DNA of 64,000 nucleotides from F1-120-MAGs238 sp964484185 (lineage in GTDB: Bacteria > Planctomycetota > Phycisphaerae > Phycisphaerales > UBA1924). Position 1 is the stretch's first letter. Each line of letters begins with the position of its first letter. The DNA lies in the NCBI GenBank assembly GCA_964484185.1, contig CAZAEQ010000001.1:1-64000 (forward strand). Reading direction: 5' to 3'. The notes beneath the pieces were generated by a model. That model worked only from the letters and a program-made list of their open reading frames with translations. It searched no databases and was not told the origin of the DNA. This document shows positions 8,685-14,716 of this stretch, piece by piece. The position numbers were made by a program, and so were the translations under genes.

Positions 8685-8711
8685 CTCCATGTCAAGGCTA
8701 TTCAAGGTGAA

Positions 8712-8777
8712 AGCAACCCGGTAGTTGCTCGATCCACAACCACCGACAATATATCTTATGAAACCCTGTCGGTTGTG
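8712..8777 (+). other. Two hairpins at the left end of the element
   Basis: AGCAAC-ccggta-GTTGCT (8712-8729) and CACAAC(cac)CGACA pairing with TGTCGGTTGTG (about 8735-8777, with a 3-nt bulge). They lie between the left inverted repeat and the first ORF. They could be protein-binding sites or a small structured leader. The rest of 8685-8880 shows nothing else I can name. Confidence 0.35.
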
Positions 8778-8880
8778 CGCGCCCATCTATGTTTGGGGTC
8801 TACACTGACGCGATAACAACGGAAGCGCGGCGAGTGTAGCCGCGAAAGTCTTCAATAAGTATAGCAGAAAAGCAGGGTTC

Positions 8881-9159
8881 GTGCAAATCTCGACAGAGTG
8901 CAGTCTCTCAAATATCCGCCCAACAAACGCCAAGAACACCTACGCCATTCTTGATGCGGTTCGCCGTTATCCCGGCAGGTCACTACTTTCCATCACTGAC
9001 ATCGTGGTAAAGGAAGCGGGTGGAGACAAGGATTTTCGGCGTCAGATTTACGCCACTGGGCAAGGACTCATTCGCCGCAATCGCATCATTCGGGATGCGA
9101 TGACAGACGGGCTTACCACGACGTATACGGGCACCCAAGCAGAATCGAAAGGTGGCTGA
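8881..9159 (+). CDS. Small hypothetical protein of the element, wHTH-like
   Basis: 92 residues from a GTG. The middle (NTYAILDAVRRYPGRS, then FRRQIYATGQGLIRRNRII) has the helix-turn-helix-strand character of a winged-helix protein, but I do not recognise a family. The start is weakly supported by GCAGGG a few bases upstream. It ends in TGA, about 130 bp before the tRNA. Within the element it could be a regulator; it could also be a non-coding open frame. Confidence 0.4.
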   Translation: MQISTECSLSNIRPTNAKNTYAILDAVRRYPGRSLLSITDIVVKEAGGDKDFRRQIYATGQGLIRRNRIIRDAMTDGLTTTYTGTQAESKGG

Positions 9160-9292
9160 TGAGGATAGCGTGAAGGCGGACAGGCAAGATTTGGCCTGAT
9201 TCGTCGCAGAAAGTGAATGGATTTGGTTGGTTACTACCCACCCAAATCCGAGAGTCCGGCCGCCGGAACGAATCCGGCTTCCTTCCCTAGAT

Positions 9293-9376
9293 ACCACTGT
9301 GGCGAAACTGGCAGACGCAGCTGACTTTAAATCAGCCCCTTGACCGGAATTGCGGGTTCAAGTCCCGCCAGTGGTA
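9293..9376 (+). tRNA. Leucine-type tRNA with anticodon UUA (predicted ochre suppressor)
   Basis: A complete class II cloverleaf. Acceptor ACCACTG (9293-9299) pairs with CAGTGGT (9369-9375), discriminator A at 9376 followed by CC then T (no full CCA). D-stem GCG/CGC (9302-9304, 9316-9318) with GG in the loop. Anticodon stem GCTGA/TCAGC (9320-9324, 9332-9336) closes a 7-nt loop CTTTAAA, so positions 34-36 are TTA (9327-9329) and the codon read is UAA. Variable region 15 nt (9337-9351). T-stem GCGGG/CCCGC with loop TTCAAGT. The D-arm, long variable arm and A73 fit tRNA-Leu; an ordinary tRNA-Leu would have TAA there. It lies inside the IS1595 element, not at its border. Confidence 0.88.
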
Positions 9377-9453
9377 CCTTTTTCATTGTATTCCAATCGG
9401 ATACCGAATCGCAAGTCTTGAAAATGAGATTCGTTATTTTCCTGACAATCGTC

Positions 9454-9482
9454 TTGACAATGAGACTTGATTCAAGTATTAT
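9454..9482 (+). promoter_or_regulatory. Transposase promoter, leaderless geometry
   Basis: Near-consensus TTGACA (9454-9459), 17-nt spacer, TATTAT (9477-9482). The transposase ATG at 9489 lies 7 nt after the -10 box, exactly where transcription would begin, and there is no ribosome-binding site. The transcript is therefore predicted to be leaderless. Confidence 0.75.
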
Positions 9483-9488
9483 CATGGC

Positions 9489-10490
9489 ATGGCAAAGCAC
9501 ACGGATCGCCCAGAATTGAAGCAGACAGAAACCATCGACGAATTGCCTTTGGCCTGTGCCAATGAACTTGCCGCTTGCGAGTTCCTTGAGGCTCGCCGTT
9601 GGCGTGGCACGCCATGCTGCATGCGCTGCGGTTCTACGAACGTCTACAAGATGATGGACGCTAAGACCGGACTTCGCAACAAACGGTTCCTGTGGCGTTG
9701 TCGTGACTGCGAGAAGCAATACACGGTTCGTCTTGGGACAATCATGGAAGATAGCCCGATTCCGCTTCGCCACTGGTGCCGCGCAATGTGGGAAGCTTCG
9801 ACTTCAAAGACTGGCGTTAGCTCGCTTGAAATTAGCCGCAAGCTTCAAATCAGTTACAAGAGCGCGTTGTTTATGATGCACCGCATCCGCCACGCCATGA
9901 CCGACAACAACCCCAATCCTCCCCGGTTCGATGGCGATATCGAAGTTGACGAAACTTACGTTGGCGGCAAGGTTCGCCACAAGAACGGAATAAAGCACGC
10001 CAAAGCCAAGGGAGCGATAAAGGCAGCGATGGCAAAGAAAACGCCGGTAATGGCAATGGTGAAGCGCGGCGGCGATGTTCGTACCCGCGTAGTTCCGAAC
10101 GTCCGCGCTGACAACGTGTTTAGCTTCGTGAGCGAAAACGCCGACCCGTCCGCCATGCTCTACAGCGATGGTTTCACCGCTTACAAGATACTGGTTCCCG
10201 CTGGACTTGTTAGCGGCCATGAGTCGGTAAATCACTTCTCTGGCGAATACGTTCGCAAGGGTGATTCCCGCGTTCACTCCAATACCGTTGAGTCGTTCTT
10301 TAGCCGCGTGAAGCGCGGACTTAATGGCGTGTTCTTCGCCGTGTCAAAGGAACACTTGCACCGCTACATGCACAATTTTGAGTTCCTTCATAACACCCGC
10401 AAGATGACCGACGGGGCGCGTGTTGATACGCTGATTCTGATGGCTGATGGCAAGCGTTTGACCTACGATGAATCGAAGATAAGCGCATGA
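9489..10490 (+). CDS. IS1595-family transposase
   Basis: 333 residues. An N-terminal zinc ribbon (CMRCGSTN...WRCRDCEKQY, about residues 41-75) is followed by a helix-turn-helix-like segment (SLEISRKLQISYKSA) and a DDE/N-type catalytic domain: DIEVDETYVGG (first acidic residues), MLYSDGFTAY (second), and HSNTVESFFSRVKRGL (third, Asn-containing) typical of IS1595. It mobilises the surrounding element; the 8-bp duplication agrees. I start at the ATG at 9489; an ATG at 9484 is out of frame. Intact, ending in TGA. Base composition is slightly less GC-rich than the neighbouring host genes. Confidence 0.95.
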   Translation: MAKHTDRPELKQTETIDELPLACANELAACEFLEARRWRGTPCCMRCGSTNVYKMMDAKTGLRNKRFLWRCRDCEKQYTVRLGTIMEDSPIPLRHWCRAMWEASTSKTGVSSLEISRKLQISYKSALFMMHRIRHAMTDNNPNPPRFDGDIEVDETYVGGKVRHKNGIKHAKAKGAIKAAMAKKTPVMAMVKRGGDVRTRVVPNVRADNVFSFVSENADPSAMLYSDGFTAYKILVPAGLVSGHESVNHFSGEYVRKGDSRVHSNTVESFFSRVKRGLNGVFFAVSKEHLHRYMHNFEFLHNTRKMTDGARVDTLILMADGKRLTYDESKISA

Positions 10491-10496
10491 GGATCA

Positions 10497-10634
10497 ATGG
10501 CTAAGAAACCACCGAAACCAAGTCAGGACGACAAGAGGCTCAAGATAGATATGTCTTTTGAGCAGGCGATAGATCGAGTGTTGGGCGGCGCGGGAAAGAA
10601 CGCGCCAAGCCGAGAAGTAAAACCAAGAACTAAG
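10497..10634 (+). CDS. 45-aa basic protein downstream of the transposase
   Basis: Starts 6 bp after the transposase stop and is therefore probably translated from the same message. MAKKPPKPSQDDKRLKIDM then SFEQAIDRVLGGAGKN; highly charged. Small Lys-rich ORFs with a 'FEQAI/FDDVM'-like helix often follow IS1595-type transposases (from memory), role unknown. It ends in TAA, one of the two element stop codons that the element's own UUA tRNA could read; read-through would add only 16 residues before TGA at 10683. Confidence 0.6.
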
Positions 10635-10680
10635 AGGAAACCGCCGCAAAAGCGCGAAGGTTAAGAGTCCCCTACAGTTA

Positions 10681-10716
10681 CCTGATTGCTATCGCCGATA
10701 GATCGTATCGGTCAGG
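10681..10716. promoter_or_regulatory. Nested inverted repeat before the PIN operon
   Basis: CCTGA (10681-10685) ... CCGAT (10695-10699) ... ATCGG (10707-10711) TCAGG (10712-10716), ending 7 nt before the ATG of the first gene. The position fits an autoregulatory operator for a toxin-antitoxin-like operon. A TTGCTA box lies within it (about 10686) but no well-spaced -10. Confidence 0.45.
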
Positions 10717-10723
10717 AACTGAT

Positions 10724-11506
10724 ATGGTGGAAACTAACCAACTAGAAATCGACATCCTCGGCAAGACCGGGCTAGTTGTCTTTCCGTCCTATCAAATCGC
10801 CACAAGCGGGACCGTGGAAATGCTTTCGCATGTGGCACAAGCTTACACGGGGGCCTACACCAGAGACTGGCTGGTTTCCGACATGGCTCGCAAGAATTAC
10901 GGATACTGCATGAAGTTGGGCGTGCCCCAAGTCATACAAGACTCAGGGCAAGAAGTTTTGACGGCGTTTATTTCTGGCGTCCACGGACTGGAAACGCCTT
11001 CTCCGTCTCCTCCCGACTACTTCACCCCCCCCGCATTACACGCGATTAGAAAAGTTCTGTCGCTGTACCAGGATGGAGTTGCGCAACTTCGCTTTAGAAC
11101 CTCCACAGACGAAGTCGCTCCGACTAAGAGGGCGGCAGAAAACGCTAAAATTCTCCTAGAGGGCGGACGAGCGAGATGGACAACAATGCGCGGCCGTCTA
11201 GCCCGCGTTTTCGTTCCGGATCAGGCCAAAACCATCAGAATCCAGATTGAAGAGAGGCTGACAAGAAAGAAAATTGCCTGCATTGTTTCAAACGACCTGA
11301 TTGGGGACGTTGGGAACTCTCTCGGAAAAGACGTTGCTGTTTCGGGCATGTGTACTTATCTGAAGACCGGGGAGCCCGTGAAGATCAAAGTAACGAAACT
11401 CCGCAGATTGTCGCCGATTTCTCTCGCAGATATGCCCCCGCTGAAACTTACTGACGACGACCACGACGACGCAGAGTTTATTCGGAGACTGCGCGATGCC
11501 GAGTAA
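10724..11506 (+). CDS. Partner protein of the PIN nuclease (putative antitoxin-like), 260 aa
   Basis: I do not recognise a named family. AGGA lies 8 nt before the ATG. The N-terminal ~150 residues are of unclear fold. The last ~90 (TMRGRLARVFVPD, IRIQIEERLTRKKIACIVS, SLGKDVAVSGMCTYLKTGE) read like a small beta-barrel that binds or modifies a target, similar in layout to domains of proteins found next to PIN genes. It ends DDDHDDAEFIRRLRDAE, an acidic tail, and overlaps the PIN gene by 11 nt, so the two are translationally coupled. An antitoxin role is inference from position; 260 residues is long for a VapB-type antitoxin. It ends in TAA. Confidence 0.6.
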   Translation: MVETNQLEIDILGKTGLVVFPSYQIATSGTVEMLSHVAQAYTGAYTRDWLVSDMARKNYGYCMKLGVPQVIQDSGQEVLTAFISGVHGLETPSPSPPDYFTPPALHAIRKVLSLYQDGVAQLRFRTSTDEVAPTKRAAENAKILLEGGRARWTTMRGRLARVFVPDQAKTIRIQIEERLTRKKIACIVSNDLIGDVGNSLGKDVAVSGMCTYLKTGEPVKIKVTKLRRLSPISLADMPPLKLTDDDHDDAEFIRRLRDAE

Positions 11507-12050
11507 GGACGGCCCAAAATACTGTTTTGACACCTGCACCCTTCTGGATGCACTGTCCAAGCGTTCTGTAAATCAGGCATCGTCTGCAGAAAGACTCTTG
11601 AAGGAAGCAGAGAGCGGGCAGGTGCAAGCCGTTATCTCTACCGTGACCATCGCCGAAATTCACCACATTAGGAACTTTGACGCCGCAAGATCTGAAGAGT
11701 TGATTACAGCCTTTTTTGACAACGATTACTTAGAAGTGTGGCATGTGGACGACGAAGTAGCTAAAAGCACCAGAGAGATTCGCAGGCACTGTCAGTTCGA
11801 TAGAAGTCAACCAATCAAAATCGCTGACGCGATAGTGCTTGCTACCGCAGTAGTGTCGAAGTCGCAAATTCTCTTTACGCGCGACGGTACGGGGAAAGAC
11901 AACAAATCACCATTGCTCGATCTTGATCGAGTCTTCGGCGACCCCAAGATTCGTATTGTGACGCCTTCTCAATTTGTGGCCGAGCTGGAAGAGAAAACGC
12001 GGTTGTATGCAGACGCCAAAACGCCCCTGTTTACACCACCTAATGTATAG
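11496..12050 (+). CDS. PIN-domain ribonuclease (putative toxin)
   Basis: 184 residues. PIN-domain acidic residues are in place: YCFDTCTLLDAL (first Asp, about residue 11), TVTIAEIHHI (Glu), IKIADAIVLATA (Asp) and ILFTRDG (last Asp). PIN proteins are Mg-dependent single-strand RNases; VapC types cut tRNA or rRNA. The ATG overlaps the end of the upstream gene and GGAG lies about 7 nt before it. Its residence with a non-standard tRNA on the same mobile element is noteworthy because many VapC targets are tRNA anticodon loops. Intact, ending TAG 69 bp before the right end of the element. Confidence 0.85.
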   Translation: MPSKDGPKYCFDTCTLLDALSKRSVNQASSAERLLKEAESGQVQAVISTVTIAEIHHIRNFDAARSEELITAFFDNDYLEVWHVDDEVAKSTREIRRHCQFDRSQPIKIADAIVLATAVVSKSQILFTRDGTGKDNKSPLLDLDRVFGDPKIRIVTPSQFVAELEEKTRLYADAKTPLFTPPNV

Positions 12051-12094
12051 CCAACAAACCGGGTGCAGGTCGCCGGATGGCTCTCACTTGCCTA

Positions 12095-12119
12095 GGGTTG
12101 CGTCAACGCCATACCCCCG
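12095..12119 (-). repeat. Right terminal inverted repeat of the element
   Basis: GGGTTGCGT-N6-CATACCCCCG, complementary to the left end apart from the central 6 bases. Confidence 0.9.
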
Positions 12120-12127
12120 GCTGAATC
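12120..12127. repeat. Right 8-bp target-site duplication
   Basis: GCTGAATC, identical to 8652-8659. Confidence 0.93.
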
Positions 12128-12672
12128 AGTACCTTGATTCCGACATTGAGATGGTTGGGACGCTGAACAACAAGCATCCGGCCAACGCAGCCCGCAAGTT
12201 TGAGATGGGTGTGTGCCGCGATCCGAGCGATAAGGCGTCATATCAGTTCTTGCCGCCGTTCCCGACGCCGGACAATACGAAATCGGCGTATGACTGTGTG
12301 GGGACGACGTATCAATTTCAGATGAAGTGGTTTGAGCAGATTCAGCAGTCGACTGGCGGGGCATGGCACAATATTTTCAGGCAGGGCATGCAGAAGATGC
12401 AGGTCGCGGACAATTACATGCCATCGCTGATGGTGTATGCGTATGACCAGTACGCGGATATCACGGTGTATTCAGCAGAGGGAACTCCGGCGATTCGAAA
12501 TGGGTATGGAGATTACAACAGGTCGTGCCTGCTGTTTTTTGATGGACATGCAAAGTACATGGATGTGTATCAGGGCGGGCAGGGACAGATTTATGATCCA
12601 GGAACGGGCTTGCCGCGGCGGGCGTATTTGAACGACAAGTATTCGATGGTGTTTCCGCAGCGGCTGAACTGA
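12128..12672 (+). pseudogene. Pseudopilin copy 4, 3' part
   Basis: Continues copy 4 in the correct frame after the mobile element: QYLDSDIEMVGTLNNK, MGVCRDPSDKASYQ, YDCVGTTYQFQMKWF, CLLFFDGHAKYMDVY and a final YSMVFPQRLN, matching the C-terminal halves of copies 1-3. It has no start of its own that would give a prepilin signal, so it should be inactive unless the element excises. An intrinsic terminator follows at 12725. Confidence 0.92.
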
Positions 12673-12724
12673 TGCAGTGATAGGGTGAGATTGGGAAGCG
12701 ATTGCGGAAAAGTCAATTTGAGAG

Positions 12725-12757
12725 AGCACCGGCGTTGTCATGCCGGTGCTTTTTTTG
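12725..12757 (+). terminator. Intrinsic terminator of the pseudopilin array
   Basis: AGCACCGGC-gttgtcat-GCCGGTGCT with a following run of seven T. Confidence 0.93.
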
Positions 12758-12792
12758 GGGCGAAGGCACGCCGCCTCTGAGGTAGCGACACT

Positions 12793-13200
12793 TTAGAGGC
12801 CGAGGCGCTGGAGGATTGCATCCATGAGGGCGCGGGAGCGTTCTTCATCGCCGAAGGGTTGCTGGGTAATGCTGATTTCGACTGCGCCGGGGACCAGGGC
12901 GGCGGCGACGACGAGTTTTTCGAAGGATTTGAACTCGGGCTGGCGAGCGATGATCTTGCCTTCATCGGCGGTGGACTCGGTGGATTCGATTGTGTAGCCG
13001 CGAGAGCGGAGAGTTGCGTTGGCGGCGGCTATGACAGTCTGAATGCGGAGTGGTTCGGCGATGCGGACGGAGGCGCGGCCGAAGGAGTAGGTGCCGACGG
13101 TGCCGTTGGAACCTTGGGGGCGGTAGGAGGATTGGCAGGCGGGGAGGAAGAGGAGGGAGGTTGCGAGGGAGATGAGTATGGTTGTTTTGGTGGGAAACAT
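12793..13200 (-). CDS. Small lipoprotein (DUF3568-like)
   Basis: 135 residues. A signal peptide with a lipobox (MFPTKTTILISLATS then LLFLPACQSS) predicts lipid anchoring at the Cys near residue 22. The mature part (TYSFGRASVRIAEPL, AAANATLRSRGYTIESTES, EISITQQPFGDEERSRALMDAIL) resembles small bacterial lipoproteins that compare an expected with a random polypeptide-like alpha-beta fold (DUF3568-like), function unknown. An in-frame ATG four codons upstream (13212) is equally possible; neither has a clear ribosome-binding site. Divergent from the WYL regulator, with a REP-like cluster between them. Confidence 0.75.
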   Translation of the reverse strand: MFPTKTTILISLATSLLFLPACQSSYRPQGSNGTVGTYSFGRASVRIAEPLRIQTVIAAANATLRSRGYTIESTESTADEGKIIARQPEFKSFEKLVVAAALVPGAVEISITQQPFGDEERSRALMDAILQRLGL

Positions 13201-13255
13201 GTCGGAAAGCATCGGCGGTTTGAGAGAGTTGGGTGTAGCAAATAGGTGTTCGCCC

Positions 13256-13339
13256 GCCCGTTTCACGGGCAACAGATTCGATTGATGCCGTTCCCAGATG
13301 CTCCGCATCTGGGAACCATCGCGGGCCCATTGCATGGGC
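13256..13339. repeat. Three tri-loop hairpins (REP-like)
   Basis: GCCCGT-TTC-ACGGGC (13256-13270), a perfect 12-bp stem GTTCCCAGATGC-TCC-GCATCTGGGAAC (13290-13316), and GCCCAT-TGC-ATGGGC (13325-13339). All have exactly 3-nt loops, as does the 1666-1678 hairpin with the same TCC loop. This is a typical REP/RAYT-type substrate arrangement; no transposase of that type is in the window. Confidence 0.7.
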
Positions 13340-13353
13340 GAAGAGGAGAATGT

Positions 13354-14412
13354 ATGGGGAAGCGACTGAAGAGATCCAAGGGTGATGGCGGTGAGAGCAC
13401 TGAAGCGGTGCGGATGCTGAAGTTGTTGAAAGTGTTGCGGGAAAAGCCGGGGTTGCTTGCCGCGGGATTGGCGGCGGAGATTGGGGTTGATCAGCGGTCG
13501 GTATTTCGGTATGTGGCGAAGTTGAGGCTGGCGGGGTTGCAGGTGGAGTCGGATCGGAAGCTTGGGTATCGGTTGAGTGGGGAGAGCTTTTTGCCGCCGC
13601 TGCAGTTGAGTACGGAGGAGGCGCTGGCGTTGCTTGCGCTTGGGCAATCGACGGGGGCGCGGGAGCAGATGGCGATGTTTGGGCCGCTGGAACGGGCGAT
13701 GACGAAGGTGAGTGAGCAGTTGCCAGCGCAGATTCGCCAGGAGGCGAAGGGTGAGCTTGAGCACATGATGATTCAGAGTGCGGCGGGGTCAGATGCGAAG
13801 ATTGTAATGGATGTGTATGCGCGGGTGAAGCGGGCGATTGGGGAGAAGAGGGTTTTGAAGTGTGAGTATGACCGGCGCGGGGGGAAGAGTTCGAAGTTTC
13901 ACTTGCAGCCGTATGCGTTGTATTTTGGAGTGCGGGCGTGGTATGTGATTGGATGGCACATGGAGAAGCAGTCGGTGCGGACGCTAAGACTGAGTAGGTT
14001 TGGAAAGGTTGAGTTGTTGAAAGAGGAGTTTGAGGTGCCGCGGGATTTTTCGCTGGAGAAGCATTTTGGAAATGCATGGGTGATGGTGAAGGGAGAGCGG
14101 AGCTGGGCGGTGGAGCTGATGTTTTCGCCGGGACTTGCGGAGACGATTTCAGAGACGCGGTGGCACAAGACGCAGGAAGTGGAGATCGTGGAGAGTGGGG
14201 AGTTGAGGTTTACGTGTACGGTGGATGGGCTCGATGAAATTGTGTGGTGGGTGCTGTCGATGGGGGCGAGTTGTCGGGTGGTGAAGCCTCCCGCGCTGCA
14301 AAAGAGAGTGAGAGAGCAGGCCGCGAAGATTGCGGGGTTGTATGGGAAGGCTGGGGAAAAGGCGCTGCGCGATGAGGAGATGAGAGAGCCGGATGAGGGT
14401 GGGGAGGTTTGA
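13354..14412 (+). CDS. WYL-domain transcriptional regulator
   Basis: 352 residues. N-terminal winged helix (AVRMLKLLKVLREKPG, AAEIGVDQRSVFRYVAKLRLAG, about residues 15-65), then a central helical part and a WYL ligand-sensing domain (KSSKFHLQPYALYF, AWYVIGWHMEKQSVRTLRLSRF, about residues 180-235) and a WCX-like C-terminal segment. Proteins of this family sense small ligands or nucleic acid and control local genes. The ATG at 13354 is preceded by GAGGAGA. The open frame extends about 110 bp upstream through the hairpin repeats, which I reject as coding. Its target is not evident; the divergent lipoprotein is one possibility. Confidence 0.9.
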   Translation: MGKRLKRSKGDGGESTEAVRMLKLLKVLREKPGLLAAGLAAEIGVDQRSVFRYVAKLRLAGLQVESDRKLGYRLSGESFLPPLQLSTEEALALLALGQSTGAREQMAMFGPLERAMTKVSEQLPAQIRQEAKGELEHMMIQSAAGSDAKIVMDVYARVKRAIGEKRVLKCEYDRRGGKSSKFHLQPYALYFGVRAWYVIGWHMEKQSVRTLRLSRFGKVELLKEEFEVPRDFSLEKHFGNAWVMVKGERSWAVELMFSPGLAETISETRWHKTQEVEIVESGELRFTCTVDGLDEIVWWVLSMGASCRVVKPPALQKRVREQAAKIAGLYGKAGEKALRDEEMREPDEGGEV

Positions 14413-14439
14413 GGATCGGCGCGAGACTGCGGTGAACTG

Positions 14440-14695
14440 TGTCTTTTAACGCAGAGGCCAGGAGGCGCAGAGACGCAGAGGAAGAAAAGAATAATTAACA
14501 TGGATATACAGGATGGACAGGATAGGAAGAGGGAAAGGCATTGTTAACATCAGATAAACACGATGTTCACGATGGGAACAAGGCATTGGCCTTTATCGTG
14601 TGCATCGTGATTATCTGATGTTGAAAACTCTTCTTCTATTCCTCTGTATTTCCTCTGCGTCTCGGCGTCTCTAAAACTCTGCGTTAATGGCGGTG
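14440..14695. repeat. Nested inverted repeat element
   Basis: Outer arms: TTAACGCAGAG...GACGCAGAGGAA at 14446-14485 and its diverged inverse (TTCCTCTGCGTCTC...CTCTGCGTTAA) at about 14646-14686. Inner arms: 14546-14574 and 14594-14622 pair over 29 bases with four mismatches (AACATCAGATAA against TTATCTGATGTT, plus two CGATG/CATCG blocks). Between outer and inner left arms is ATGGATATACAGGATGGA, also a familiar dispersed repeat type. No gene lies inside. It resembles a non-autonomous palindromic element or a nest of several. Confidence 0.75.
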
Positions 14696-14716
14696 ACGCT
14701 CAGAGACTCACGCTGA

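Larger units (their letters stand above)
8660..12119 (+). mobile_element. 3,460-bp IS1595-family composite element with passenger genes
   Basis: Bounded by exact GCTGAATC duplications and by 25-bp imperfect inverted repeats (19 of 25 matching) beginning CGGGGGTATG. It contains, in order, a 92-aa wHTH-like ORF, a tRNA with anticodon UUA, a leaderless-type promoter, an IS1595 transposase, a 45-aa ORF, an inverted-repeat operator candidate, and a two-gene operon whose second gene encodes a PIN nuclease. It is inserted in-frame in pseudopilin copy 4. Simple IS1595 members are about 1 kb; the extra 2.4 kb is cargo. The boundaries are read directly; the cargo functions are inferred. Confidence 0.93.

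Noticed and set aside
9293..9376. tRNA gene as an integration (att) site for an integrase island
   Set aside because: The tRNA is inside the element, not at a border; the ends are IS1595 inverted repeats with 8-bp duplications and no integrase is present.
13246..13353. N-terminal extension of the WYL regulator
   Set aside because: It would translate the tri-loop hairpin cluster; a well-placed GAGGAGA precedes the ATG at 13354.
12962..14077. 371-residue minus-strand frame rich in Ser, Pro, Thr and His
   Set aside because: Antisense shadow of the WYL regulator and lipoprotein genes.
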